A stretch of DNA of 64,000 bases from Stutzerimonas stutzeri (GTDB lineage Bacteria > Pseudomonadota > Gammaproteobacteria > Pseudomonadales > Pseudomonadaceae). The translations under genes and the position numbers were made by a program. This document shows positions 49,912 to 58,334 of this stretch, one piece after another; position 1 is the stretch's first letter, and each line of letters starts with the position of its first letter. The notes beneath the pieces are model-generated. The model worked only from the letters and a program-made list of their open reading frames with translations. It was not told the origin of the DNA and searched no databases. The stretch covers positions 1 to 64,000 of the forward strand of contig DDKB01000012.1 of assembly GCA_002339675.1 (NCBI GenBank). The letters are read 5' to 3'.

Positions 49912-50616
49912 CTTATTCGCTCCTTGATATCGCATTAGCCAGCTCTGCGCTCAGCTGTCTTACAGCCGCAGTTTCAGTCGAAGGCTGAACGGATCGCCCA
50001 TGGGTCAGCCGCCCACACAATATGTCTACAGAGAAGACACATCTAGTCTGGCTACGTGTACAGGTAAAGTTTTCGAGCGGGATCATCCAGTTTCAGACTT
50101 GTGCAGGTCTAGGTACGGCCGGCCTAGCCCGCAGATGTATGCCTCATACCGAAGCTGTAGGCTGCATAAGAAAAAGCTCAGCGTCTTCGCCATCGAAACA
50201 GGGTTAGACGGCTGTGGATATGGTCAGCCGGACAGCCTGGTACGCATCGTGAAATGTCCGTTTCCGTGCGTACCACCTTGCGCACCACGTTTTGCGTACC
50301 AGCAATGAGCTATCACTTCTGCCCCTTTAGCAAAACAAGTGGCATCCAAGCGACGGTATCAAAGCGGGTATCCAACCAAACCAGACAACGACTGAACAGA
50401 GACAACCAGGAGCGCACTTCGGAGCCTGCTGCATAGTTTACATTCCAGACTAGAAGGAGCGGCGGAGTGCAGCCGGCAACGAAGCAGCCCCAACGCCACC
50501 TCGTCCACGGAATGGTGAGGGTAACTCTATTAAATTCGTCGACAAATCGTACGAAGCCGATGATCGGCCAGGGTCCGCCACCATCTACACTGGCTCATTC
50601 AAGAAGCCTGCCGAAA

Positions 50617-50636
50617 CGTAACCCCGGCGTAACCCC
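50617..50636. repeat. Integrase arm-type tandem repeat near attR
   Basis: Two CGTAACCCC copies with 11-bp period, in the same orientation and period as 22981-23000 near attL. This conservation at both ends of the island supports a role in recombination. Confidence 0.65.
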
Positions 50637-50647
50637 GCCCCGAAAAC

Positions 50648-50675
50648 CAAAAAGGCCCGCATCGCTGCGAGCCTT
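50648..50675 (-). terminator. Terminator downstream of tRNA-Thr supplied by the island
   Basis: On the minus strand the 10-bp stem AAGGCTCGCA / TGCGGGCCTT with a GCGA loop is followed by TTTTT. It lies 9 bases beyond the tRNA 3' end, inside the element, and replaces the original terminator now stranded at 22782-22808. Confidence 0.8.
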
Positions 50676-50682
50676 GATTTCA

Positions 50683-50732
50683 TTGGTGCCGGTGAGAGGA
50701 GTCGAACCCCCGACCTTCGCATTACGAATGCG
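50683..50732. repeat. attR: 50-bp direct repeat within tRNA-Thr
   Basis: Identical to 22815-22864; covers the tRNA 3' half up to the anticodon stem plus one base beyond CCA. Confidence 0.92.
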
Positions 50733-50759
50733 CTGCTCTACCTACTGAGCTACACCGGC
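50684..50759 (-). tRNA. tRNA-Thr (anticodon CGT)
   Basis: 76 nt with encoded CCA. Acceptor stem GCCGGTG/CACCGGC, D arm GCTCAGTAGGTAGAGC, anticodon loop TTCGTAA giving CGT, variable AGGTC and T arm GGGGGTTCGACTCCT. It is intact after island insertion because the element restored the 3' half. Confidence 0.97.
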
Positions 50760-50838
50760 GCCGCGCGGCATTATCCGGGTTCGCTGCTGCGGACTCAAGC
50801 CCGCAACGGCGAATGCCCGAATGCCGCACCACCGGGTA

Positions 50839-51663
50839 TCAGAGGCCAGCGCGGGTGGAGCTGGAGGAGCTGCCGGTGGTCGTTGTGCCAGCCGTCGAGC
50901 GATGGCTATCGCTGTCCTTGTCCTTGACGTCCTGCTTGACCCGCTCTGCCACTTCCTCGCCCTTGGCCGAGACCTTCTGGTAGCCCTCCTCAGCCTTGCT
51001 GCGCAGCTGCCCGGTGACCCGGTCGCTGGCTTCACCCAGCATTTCGTCCTCACGGCGCGACGGGGGAATGGCTGCGGCCATCAGTGCACCCAGGGCGATG
51101 CCGATCGCACCGAGGGCCAGCGGTTGCTCCTGCAGCAGCTGGTTAAAACCACCACGGGCCCGGTCGGCACCACCGCGCAACCGCTCGGACGCATGGCGCG
51201 TCGAGTCACTGGCGCGGCTGCGCGCATTGCCAAGGGATTCGGAGACGCTGCCGGACAACTGGCTGGCCTTCTCCTTGACGCTGGCGCCCTGCTGTTTCAG
51301 GCCCTGCGCTTTGGCGGACAATTTATCGCCCATGGAGGGACCGGTCGAACCGCTGGTGTAGGCGGTGGTGGTCACATTCGAATGCGGCTGGCGGTTCTGC
51401 CCGGCCATCATCCAGATCAGGCCGACCGAAGTCAGCACTGTCGGCACCGGGTTGGCCTTGACGGTATTGCTGAGGTTGGCGAAGAACTCACCCCCGCCGC
51501 CTTTGACGTAGCCCAGCGCCGTGTCAATGATCTCGCCGGGGGACAGCTTGTTTTCCAGCGCATGCACAATGTTGCCGATGTCGGCACGCTGCTGATCGAT
51601 CTCGCGCTCAAGTTCGGCGGGATCCTTCTGCGCTTCGGCGTCTATCTGGTTACGAGTGCTCAT
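50839..51663 (-). CDS. DUF3618 family membrane-associated protein (274 aa)
   Basis: N-terminal DUF3618 region: DPAELEREIDQQRADIGNIVHALENKLSPGEIIDTALGYVKGGG. Two hydrophobic segments near 75-90 (PVPTVLTSVGLIWMMAG) and 180-200 (LALGAIGIALGALMAAAIP), with long hydrophilic helices between and a Ser/Thr-rich tail. It overlaps the YqjE-like gene start by 4 bp and is the last of a three-gene operon resembling the E. coli yqjDEK-type envelope stress genes. Confidence 0.85.
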   Translation of the reverse strand: MSTRNQIDAEAQKDPAELEREIDQQRADIGNIVHALENKLSPGEIIDTALGYVKGGGGEFFANLSNTVKANPVPTVLTSVGLIWMMAGQNRQPHSNVTTTAYTSGSTGPSMGDKLSAKAQGLKQQGASVKEKASQLSGSVSESLGNARSRASDSTRHASERLRGGADRARGGFNQLLQEQPLALGAIGIALGALMAAAIPPSRREDEMLGEASDRVTGQLRSKAEEGYQKVSAKGEEVAERVKQDVKDKDSDSHRSTAGTTTTGSSSSSTRAGL

Positions 51664-52100
51664 GATGTGTGCCCCCTGACGGCTTCTTTATCCTTGTTGA
51701 CCGAGTGGATGGTGCGCTCGGGCTTGAACGAAGAGGCTTCGAACTTCTTCTTGCCGGCAGACACCATGATCAGGCCGATGACCACCACCACGCCGCCGAC
51801 GATCAACGCCGCCAGCCAGGGCTCCATGACCTTGCTCAGGCCATACACGGCCGACATCAGCAACACGATGAAACCGCCCAGCAGCACGGCGCCGCCGGTG
51901 GCAACGCTTGCAGCGCCGGCCTTGGTGGCGCGGATGGACTCACTCAGCTCGGCTTTCGCCAAGGCGAGCTCCTTGGTGATCAGCGAGGGCACCTCATGGG
52001 TGAGCTGGCGGAGCAGCCCGCCGACCGAGGTGTCGGCTTCGGTGCGCACGCCAGGCTCGACTGTGCTGGTCGCGTGAGTTGTTTTGCGTGCTTCGCTCAT
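51660..52100 (-). CDS. Phage holin-like YqjE family membrane protein (146 aa)
   Basis: The pattern TSVGGLLRQLTHEVPSLITKELALAKAELSESIRATKAGAASVATGGAVLLGGFIVLLMSAVYGLSKVMEPWLAALIVGGVVVVIGLIMV is typical of the YqjE/DUF1469 group, with two membrane helices in the second half. These proteins are part of inner-membrane stress operons. It overlaps both neighbours by 4 bp. Confidence 0.87.
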   Translation of the reverse strand: MSEARKTTHATSTVEPGVRTEADTSVGGLLRQLTHEVPSLITKELALAKAELSESIRATKAGAASVATGGAVLLGGFIVLLMSAVYGLSKVMEPWLAALIVGGVVVVIGLIMVSAGKKKFEASSFKPERTIHSVNKDKEAVRGHTS

Positions 52101-52915
52101 GGGAAAAGCCCTCCGTCAGTGCCCTTGCCGTCGCGGCCAGAGTTGGAACCAAGACCGGAGCTGGGTTGCGAACCCACCCCCAGGCCGCTGTCGAGGTTGG
52201 CGCCGGTCGAGCTGCCGACCCCAGTCGCGCTGCCGGTGCCCACGCCGGTGGACGTGGCGGGCCGGGACGTGCCGGTGGCCGATGACACGCCGGCACTGCT
52301 GACGCTGCCCGACTCGCTGGTGCGCAACCGGTCGTTGAGTTCATGCTGGCTCGAAGAGGAATGGCTGCCGCCGGAGCCTATCGAGCTGTCGCTGCTGTGA
52401 GGGTCTGAATGCCGGGAATAGTCGTCCTGCGCGGCCCGCTTGCTGGAGGCACGGGCAAAGCGGGTCAGGCCGAAGCCCAGCGCGATGCTGCCGGTTATGA
52501 ACAGTGCCGGGTTGTTGCGCGCCAGCCGGTTCACGTCCTGCACGAGCTCGTCGACGCTCTTGCCACGCAGGCTGTCGGACAGCTGGACCATGCTTTGCGC
52601 CATATCAGAGACATAGCCCGACAGACCCAGGCGGTCATCCCCTTCGAGTTCCTTGGCCGCCGCCTTGGCGCCCTGGGCGACCCGCTCGATTTCATCGGCA
52701 GCGGTTTCGCGGTAGCCCTCGAGCTGGCTCTTGCCTTGGGCCTTGGCCTGGTCGGCGACCTGCTGGGCCTTGGCCTTGGCGTCTTCGGCAGCGCCATGTC
52801 CGGTCGAGGCCGCGCCGGTGCCCGAGGATGGCGTGGATGAGGTGGAAGTGGATTGTTCTGGGCCGGTCTTGGGCAGCCCACCGTAACCGGTAATTTCTTC
52901 GTCGGGTGTCGTCAT
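52097..52915 (-). CDS. DUF883/YqjD-like membrane-anchored protein (272 aa)
   Basis: Starts at MTTPDEEITGYGGLPK; a longer frame upstream is not supported. A Ser/Thr/Ala-rich N-terminus leads to a helical region (AKAQQVADQAKAQGKSQLEGYRETAADEIERVAQGAKAAAKEL) and a hydrophobic segment NPALFITGSIALGFGLTRFARASS near 160-185, then a ~100-residue Ser/Gly/Thr-rich disordered tail. YqjD-type proteins can tether stationary-phase ribosomes to the membrane in E. coli; transfer of that role here is inference. First gene of the operon. Confidence 0.8.
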   Translation of the reverse strand: MTTPDEEITGYGGLPKTGPEQSTSTSSTPSSGTGAASTGHGAAEDAKAKAQQVADQAKAQGKSQLEGYRETAADEIERVAQGAKAAAKELEGDDRLGLSGYVSDMAQSMVQLSDSLRGKSVDELVQDVNRLARNNPALFITGSIALGFGLTRFARASSKRAAQDDYSRHSDPHSSDSSIGSGGSHSSSSQHELNDRLRTSESGSVSSAGVSSATGTSRPATSTGVGTGSATGVGSSTGANLDSGLGVGSQPSSGLGSNSGRDGKGTDGGLFP

Positions 52916-53313
52916 TTGATTCACCTTTATATGGCTTGGCCGGAAGACCACGGTCCGTGAGAACACAGCTAATTGCGATGTACCGCGAACTGTGTAGTTT
53001 CGGTGCGCACATATAAGGTGACCGGAGCGTCTTTTTCGAGTTCCATACTTTCGACGCCTGTCCAGCGTGCCCTGGCCCGACATCGAACAGTGGCCAAAAG
53101 AGCTTTGCGCAACCCGTTCTAACAGTGGCAAAAAGCCTGAATATCAGCGTGATGCCCGTTATACGGGCGATTAAGCGAAGCGGCGCGTAAACAAGCGAAA
53201 CGGTACTTCATTAAATGCATCGCAGGTTATCGGGACCGCGGCTCTGGCCTGCCGGCCAAATAAACGAAACGAAGCCGACGAAGGGTGATAAAACGCCGGC
53301 AAATAAAACCGGC
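52916..53313. promoter_or_regulatory. Upstream region of the stress operon with AmrZ-like box
   Basis: About 400 bp without a gene. GGCAAAAAGCC at 53127-53137 differs by one base from the AmrZ consensus as I remember it (GGCAAAACGCC). AACAGTGGC-N-AAAAG occurs twice, 35 bp apart (near 53086 and 53121). A small hairpin GCCCGT-TAT-ACGGGC is at 53154-53168. Confidence 0.4.
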
Positions 53314-53341
53314 GCATAAAAAAACGGGCCCGAAGGCCCGT
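53314..53341 (-). terminator. Terminator after the large GH5 gene
   Basis: On the minus strand ACGGGCC-TTCG-GGCCCGT is followed by TTTTTT, a strong hairpin with UUCG loop directly downstream of the GH5 gene. Confidence 0.88.
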
Positions 53342-53368
53342 CCAATACAGCAGTGCAGTGCGAGGAAG

Positions 53369-55189
53369 TTACAGCGGGCCGATGGTAGAGCAGGTCTTCT
53401 TGGCGCCAGCGTATTTCTGCAGCGGCGCCAGCTGCGGGCGATACTTACCGCTCGACACGTCCAGTGCCATGATGTTCTCGCCCCAGCGCGGTCCGGCAGC
53501 CCAGTAGGTGCTCGGGATGCAGTTGGCGTTCAGGTAGGCCAGCAGGTTATTGGTCGCGACCACCGCCGACGGCGAGAAGTCCGGGATGCCATGCTCGCCC
53601 AGGTAGCCGCGCAGCTTGTTCGCCTTCAGCCACTCCACCCACGGCTTGACGCGCTCGACACCCAGGTTCGGGGCGAAAGTTTCCGCCGTGTTGCGGTAGG
53701 TGCCGGAGTAGTCGCTGTCCAGGTACTGGTGCGCTTCATAGACCAGGTTGTTCTTCGGGTCACGCATCCACGGATCGTTGATCAGCGAGGTGTTGTACTT
53801 CTGCCAGTGGAAGGCGCTGGAGTAACGGTCGCCGGCGATCATGATCCACTTGGTCGGATCAACCTTGCGGATCGCCTGGCCTGCCGCCTGGGCGGTTTGC
53901 GGCCAGAGGTTGTTGCCGGTGTTGTAGGGCTCGTTCATCAGGCCGTAGCCGTACAGGGCCGGGTGCTTGGATACCGCCACCGCGATCTTGCGCCAGGTCT
54001 CGGCGAACTGCGCACGCGGGACTTCCGGCGAGTTGATGACCTTGCCGTAGTAGCGGTAGTAGTTGTGCATGTCGAGGATGACCTTGATGCCGTACTTCTG
54101 CGCGTAATCGAGCGACTGCTTGATACGGCCCAGTTCGGCAGCGTCCAGCTCGGTGCCCAGCTTGGGCTGCACGCGCTCCCAGAGGAAGCCCAGGCGTACG
54201 AGCTTGAAGCCCAGCCCGGCATGGCGCTTGTAGTAGGACTCGTCGGCGAAGGTGTAGCCCTTGTTGTAGATGCCCGGGACGTTGGCCGGATCGAACACGC
54301 CGGAGCCGAAGTTGACACCGACCAGATCAATGCCGCTGCCGTCGCTCACCACCGGGGCGCTGACAACGGGAGCCGGGGCAGGCGCAGGGGCAGGCGTCGG
54401 AGCAGGTGCCGGTGCGCTCGCAACAGGCGTGCTGGAGGCAGTGCCGGAGGCGACACTGATGGTCTTCGGATAGCCGACGTTGGCTGCCGAGAGCACCGAA
54501 CCGCTAAGCATTACCGACAGATGAGCACCCACGTCGTACACCGCAGCAACGGTGCGCACCTGGCCATCGGCCAGCTTGACCGAAGCACCGACCTTGAAGG
54601 CCGCTTTGTTCGCCGTGGTGTCCGGAATCGAGAACCCGGCGGCCTTGCGGTAGATGCCGTTTTCCCAATCCGAGTTGGTGAAATTGTTCATCGACGCGCT
54701 GTAGGCACTGGTAGCGGGTGCGCTGGTAGCCGGTGCGCTGGGGGCGGTCACGGCAGGCGCAGAGGTCACCGGAGCAGCCGGCGCGGCCGCAGCGGCAACA
54801 ACGGTGCTGACGGTGCGCGGCGCGCCAACAGTCGCGCCGTTAAGCAACCCGCCATCGACGTAGAGGCTGAGATTGGAGCCAACCTTGTAGACCTTGGTGA
54901 TCTTGCGCACCTGGCCGTCTGCGAACTTGATCTTAACGCCCGGCTTGAAAGCGGCGATGGACGCTGAGGTCGCCGGAACGGAAAGCGCTGCGGTACGGCG
55001 CCATACGCCGTTGAGGAAATCGTTACTGGTGAACTTGTTGATCGACGAGGTGAACGCGGTCGAGGTAGAAGCGGTGACCGTCGTTGCGGCAGTAGCTTCG
55101 CCGGTGAGTACGACGCCGCTGAAAATAGCGGCCAGGGCGATAGAACGAACGAGTGCCTTGGGGGCACCGACAAATACATTGATAGACAT
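53369..55189 (-). CDS. Secreted GH5-type glycoside hydrolase with two N-terminal repeats (606 aa)
   Basis: Signal peptide to ~35 (SIALAAIFSGVVLTGEATAA). Two ~80-residue repeats at ~49-130 and ~166-247, each with a NFT/KFT-S/N-D-N-G-Y/W-R pattern and KFADGQVRKI or KLADGQVRTV. An Ala/Pro linker (~250-283) leads to the GH5 barrel: WERVQPKLG, DMHNYYRY, acid/base E420 in YGLMNEPYN and nucleophile E532 in GYLGEHGIP. It probably cleaves a beta-glycan in the cell's own exopolysaccharide or matrix. A second GH5 gene lies 4 kb away. Confidence 0.9.
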   Translation of the reverse strand: MSINVFVGAPKALVRSIALAAIFSGVVLTGEATAATTVTASTSTAFTSSINKFTSNDFLNGVWRRTAALSVPATSASIAAFKPGVKIKFADGQVRKITKVYKVGSNLSLYVDGGLLNGATVGAPRTVSTVVAAAAAPAAPVTSAPAVTAPSAPATSAPATSAYSASMNNFTNSDWENGIYRKAAGFSIPDTTANKAAFKVGASVKLADGQVRTVAAVYDVGAHLSVMLSGSVLSAANVGYPKTISVASGTASSTPVASAPAPAPTPAPAPAPAPVVSAPVVSDGSGIDLVGVNFGSGVFDPANVPGIYNKGYTFADESYYKRHAGLGFKLVRLGFLWERVQPKLGTELDAAELGRIKQSLDYAQKYGIKVILDMHNYYRYYGKVINSPEVPRAQFAETWRKIAVAVSKHPALYGYGLMNEPYNTGNNLWPQTAQAAGQAIRKVDPTKWIMIAGDRYSSAFHWQKYNTSLINDPWMRDPKNNLVYEAHQYLDSDYSGTYRNTAETFAPNLGVERVKPWVEWLKANKLRGYLGEHGIPDFSPSAVVATNNLLAYLNANCIPSTYWAAGPRWGENIMALDVSSGKYRPQLAPLQKYAGAKKTCSTIGPL

Positions 55190-55692
55190 CTAGTCTCTCC
55201 GGAACTTAATACTTCAAAAGGCCGAAGCCTTTAAAAAAGAGGCGGGAGGATTAATTAACTCGTGCAGGCGCTTGCTGGGGCTGAGGCTTTTGCTTCGCGC
55301 AACCGGACGAACCGCGTTGCAACGACGCCGGATCTCCAGGAGGGTTAATCCGGCAATCCGTTGCGTGGCGCCTTTATAATAGGTTTGAAAAACGAATCAA
55401 AATTTTTTTGACAAGATTAGATCGCCAGTCTTACGTCACATTTTTGACCGGCCATTAATCCGCTATTAATACATGGCTTGTTGCCAGCATTGTTAATAGC
55501 CTGCCAGCCCCTTTAGCTCGGGGAGCAAAAGGCCTTCCAGCGTCATTTTTTTGAATTTGTGGCGAGATATTACCCGTCTGCCGCTATCGAGCGTCCCGAC
55601 GAACGGTCTAAACCCGGAGAGGTGGTTTCCGGTCGGCTTATAAGTGGGGAAGCGCCGCTTCCGCTCCTCTTATTCCTGATTGCGCAGGAGGC
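55190..55692. promoter_or_regulatory. Long leader and promoter region of the large GH5 gene
   Basis: About 500 bp without a gene, including an AT-rich island in an otherwise GC-rich region. On the minus strand TTGATT (55395-55400) and TATAAA (55373-55378) are 16 bp apart, a possible promoter. The resulting leader of ~175 nt contains the stem CCGGAT/ATCCGG near 55329-55354. The right end carries an AGGAGG site for the DUF2945 gene. Confidence 0.4.
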
Positions 55693-55698
55693 ATGCAC

Positions 55699-55917
55699 AT
55701 GACCGGGCAGCAGCAGTTCAAGGTCGGCGACCACGTTCGCTGGAATTCCGAAGCCGGTTACGTGACCGGGCACATCACCAAGGTGCATACCCGCGACACC
55801 GACTACAAAGGCCACACGCGCCGCGCCAGCGCAGACGAGCCCCAGTACGAGATCAAGAGCGACAAGACCGACCATGTGGCAATGCACAAGGGCAGCGCAC
55901 TGAGCAAGATCGAATGA
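55699..55917 (+). CDS. DUF2945 (HVA1/TUDOR-like) protein (72 aa)
   Basis: The family pattern FKVGDHVRWNSEAGYVTGHITKVHTRDTDYKGHTRRAS.DEPQYEIKSDKTDHVAMHKGSALSKI is complete. ATG 55699 is seven bases after AGGAGG; the ATG at 55693 is too close to it. Function is not established; the fold is a small SH3-like barrel. The stop overlaps the DUF488 gene start, so the two are coupled. Confidence 0.88.
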   Translation: MTGQQQFKVGDHVRWNSEAGYVTGHITKVHTRDTDYKGHTRRASADEPQYEIKSDKTDHVAMHKGSALSKIE

Positions 55918-56504
55918 GCGAGGCGTCGTCGCCGGCACGCATCTGGACCATCGGCCACTCGACCCGCTCGGCCGACGCCTTCGTCGCGCTGCTCAGGCAT
56001 CACGGGATCGAGGCGGTGGCCGATATTCGCCGCTTTCCCGGCTCGCGGCGGCTGCCGCAGTTCATGACGGCGACCCTGGAGGCGACGCTGCAGGATGCGG
56101 GCATCGCCTACCGGTGGATCGAAGCCCTAGGCGGGCGCCGCCGGGCGCCGCCGGAACCCAGTGACAGCGCCTGGCGCAATAGCTCGTTCCGCGGTTATGC
56201 CGAGCATCTGGGCAGCGACGAATTCGCGGCCGGCCTGCATCAGTTGCTGACCCTCGCCGCGCAACGACCGACCGCGATGATGTGCGCCGAGGTGCTCTGG
56301 TGGCGCTGCCACCGCGCGCTTGTATCCGACGTGCTGAAGCTGCGCGGTATCGAGGTCAGGCACATTCAGGACGAACGCCATGTGGCCTTGCACCCCTTCA
56401 CGTCGCCGGCCCGCCTGGACCAGGGCTGCCTGACCTACCGCGAGGGCGTCGGCACGCCCTTGAAAGACGCCGCGCCCAGGCGCAAGCCAGCGTCGAAGGA
56501 TTGA
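55914..56504 (+). CDS. DUF488 family protein (196 aa)
   Basis: N-terminus IWTIGHSTRSADAFVALLRHHGIEAVADIRRFPGSRRLPQF and the later MCAEVLWWRCHRALVSDVLKLRGIEVRHI are characteristic, with the Cys-x3-Trp-x-Cys-His arrangement near 122-130. The biochemical function is unknown. It is coupled by ATGA to the DUF2945 gene, a pairing that suggests a common stress-related role. Confidence 0.87.
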   Translation: MSEASSPARIWTIGHSTRSADAFVALLRHHGIEAVADIRRFPGSRRLPQFMTATLEATLQDAGIAYRWIEALGGRRRAPPEPSDSAWRNSSFRGYAEHLGSDEFAAGLHQLLTLAAQRPTAMMCAEVLWWRCHRALVSDVLKLRGIEVRHIQDERHVALHPFTSPARLDQGCLTYREGVGTPLKDAAPRRKPASKD

Positions 56505-56727
56505 CCCGGAGGCGCGCTGGGTAGGCAGACCAGCACCGCGGACAGGCGGCCAGGCGCGACCGCATCGCCGCACCCTGCCCGCGCGCCGAAACTTTCACGC
56601 CGACCGCGCCTCCTATGGCACAGCGTGATCGACACCGGCCTTGCCACAATCCGTCAGTCGATCGATAGCCAAGCCCAGCAGGACCGCGCACGCTTGTTCA
56701 AGCGAGTGCTCACAGGGAGATGTGTCA

Positions 56728-58035
56728 GTGCAGAGTTTCGGTGTCGCGGCAGTGCGCGGTATGGCCAGCAGATGGCTGGGCGGCGGGGCGTCGGGAAAGG
56801 TCTTCAAGGGCATGGCGACCCTGGCGGTCGGCAACGGGCTGGCGAAGATCATCGGCCTGGTATCGATCCAGGTCCTGACCCGGATCTATAGCCCCGAGCA
56901 CTTTGGCGTGCTCTCGGTGTTCACGGCCCTGCTGCTGATCCTCACTCCGCTGATGACCCTGCGTTATGAACTGGCCGTGCCGCTACCCAGCCGGGATGGC
57001 ACGGCAATGACGCTGATGGCGCTGTCCGGCGCGGTGCTGTTCGCAATGACGGCGCTGCTGGGCGCGCTGCTCTGGCTGGCGGGCCCACCCCTTCTGCAGC
57101 TGATCTCGATGGAGGCCATCACGCCCTACCGCGGCCTGCTCATTGTGGGTCTGTTTCTCGGTGGGCTGTATGAAGTGCTGCTGATCTGGGCGGTACGCCG
57201 GCGCGCCTACCCTGCCGTAGTCCGTACGCAAATGCGCCAGAGCCTGGTGGGTGCGGCGGCGAAGATCGCCCTGGGCCTTGCCGGCTTTCTGCAGGTGGGG
57301 CTGCTGGTGGGCCAGGTGGTGGGCGCCGGCGCCGGCATGGTCACGCTGGTGCGCACCTTTGGCGGGGACATCAAGGGCTACCGCCGGCATATCACGGCCA
57401 AGCGGGCCTGGCTGATCGCCCGCAGCTACGCCAGTTTTCCAACCTACCGCCTGCCGGCGCAACTGCTGCAGACCTTTTCCAGCCAGTCCCCCCTGTTGCT
57501 GACGGCCGCGCTATACGATGCCCAGACCACCGGCCAACTCGGGCTGGCGCTGATGACCCTGGCGTTGCCGATGCAACTGCTCGGCTATACCACCAGCAAG
57601 GCCTACTACGCCGAAATCGCCGCGCTGGGCCGCAAGCGGCCGGCCGAAGTGCGCGCCGTCACCTACTCGGTCATCAAGCGCCTGTTCGCCTTCGCGATCC
57701 TGCCGACACTGGTGCTGCTGATGTTCGGCGAAGGCCTGTTCGCCCTGGCGTTCGGCGCGCAGTGGGCCCTGGCCGGTGAGCTGGCGGCCATTCTGGCCAT
57801 CTACCTGCTGTTCCAGTTCATTCATGCGCCGGCGTCGCACCTGCTGTCGCTATTTCAGCGCCAGCGCCTGCTGCTGCTGCTCAACGTGCAGCGCACAGTG
57901 CTCACCGTTGCCTGTTTCAGCGTCGCCCACGTGACGGACCTGCCGATCACGACGGTGGTGATGATCTACTCGATCACCCTGTCGGCTCACTACTTGTTCA
58001 GCCTGCTGATGTCGCTACGCGTGATCCCGCGTTGA
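56728..58035 (+). CDS. Polysaccharide flippase, Wzx/MOP type (435 aa)
   Basis: Twelve or more hydrophobic segments; MATLAVGNGLAKIIGLVSIQVLTRIYSPEHFGVLSVF is the standard N-terminal pair of helices. A GTG start at 56728 is seven bases after AGGGAGA and includes a short basic N-terminus; a downstream ATG at 56761 is an alternative. It is expected to export repeat units for the exopolysaccharide made by the neighbouring minus-strand cluster, with which it is convergent. Confidence 0.86.
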   Translation: MQSFGVAAVRGMASRWLGGGASGKVFKGMATLAVGNGLAKIIGLVSIQVLTRIYSPEHFGVLSVFTALLLILTPLMTLRYELAVPLPSRDGTAMTLMALSGAVLFAMTALLGALLWLAGPPLLQLISMEAITPYRGLLIVGLFLGGLYEVLLIWAVRRRAYPAVVRTQMRQSLVGAAAKIALGLAGFLQVGLLVGQVVGAGAGMVTLVRTFGGDIKGYRRHITAKRAWLIARSYASFPTYRLPAQLLQTFSSQSPLLLTAALYDAQTTGQLGLALMTLALPMQLLGYTTSKAYYAEIAALGRKRPAEVRAVTYSVIKRLFAFAILPTLVLLMFGEGLFALAFGAQWALAGELAAILAIYLLFQFIHAPASHLLSLFQRQRLLLLLNVQRTVLTVACFSVAHVTDLPITTVVMIYSITLSAHYLFSLLMSLRVIPR

Positions 58036-58334
58036 CGGACCCATGGCGCCGTTGCCTTGCGGACTAATGAGGCCGCCGGCGACAGCGGGCCGACAGGCCG
58101 TTTACGCAATCATGCAGCGACGCCGCTGGGCAGCCCGACAGGTCTTCCTGCAGGACGCGAGCGGGGCGGTGAACGACGCAGCGATGGGCGCTGTCGAGCG
58201 GCATGCGGACCTGCCACTACGGACGCGCGTTGACGCGATCAGCGAGCGGATCGCGGTTGGGGCAATGGCGGCGACCGGTTGGCCTGCCGCCTCGGTTTTG
58301 TCGACGTTTCCTGTATCGCGCGCTGCGGGCAGCC
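58036..58334. other. Convergent intergenic region after the flippase gene
   Basis: 299 bp between two convergent genes. No gene or convincing terminator hairpin with T-run was found. Confidence 0.35.

Larger units (their letters stand above)
49912..50682. other. Gene-free right end of the island with attachment arm sites
   Basis: About 770 bp with several short unsupported frames. Towards its right end are the arm-type repeats CGTAACCCC at 50617-50625 and 50628-50636 and a terminator. The remainder holds nothing recognisable and may be degenerate. Confidence 0.5.
22815..50732. mobile_element. Integrative island in tRNA-Thr(CGT) carrying restriction and Zorya defence genes
   Basis: About 27.9 kb bounded by identical 50-bp direct repeats (22815-22864 and 50683-50732) made from the 3' part of tRNA-Thr. 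The right copy lies in the intact tRNA gene, and a P4-type integrase lies at the left end. The left third encodes an AlpA-like regulator, Toprim primase and DUF3987 protein, typical of phage-satellite-like islands; no virion genes are visible. The right half is minus-strand defence cargo. The pair CGTAACCCC, CGTAACCCC (11-bp period) occurs just inside both ends and probably binds the integrase. Confidence 0.9.

Noticed and set aside
50000..50308. 102-codon frame at the right end of the island
   Set aside because: No ribosome binding site or domain, and Cys/Pro-rich composition suggests chance.
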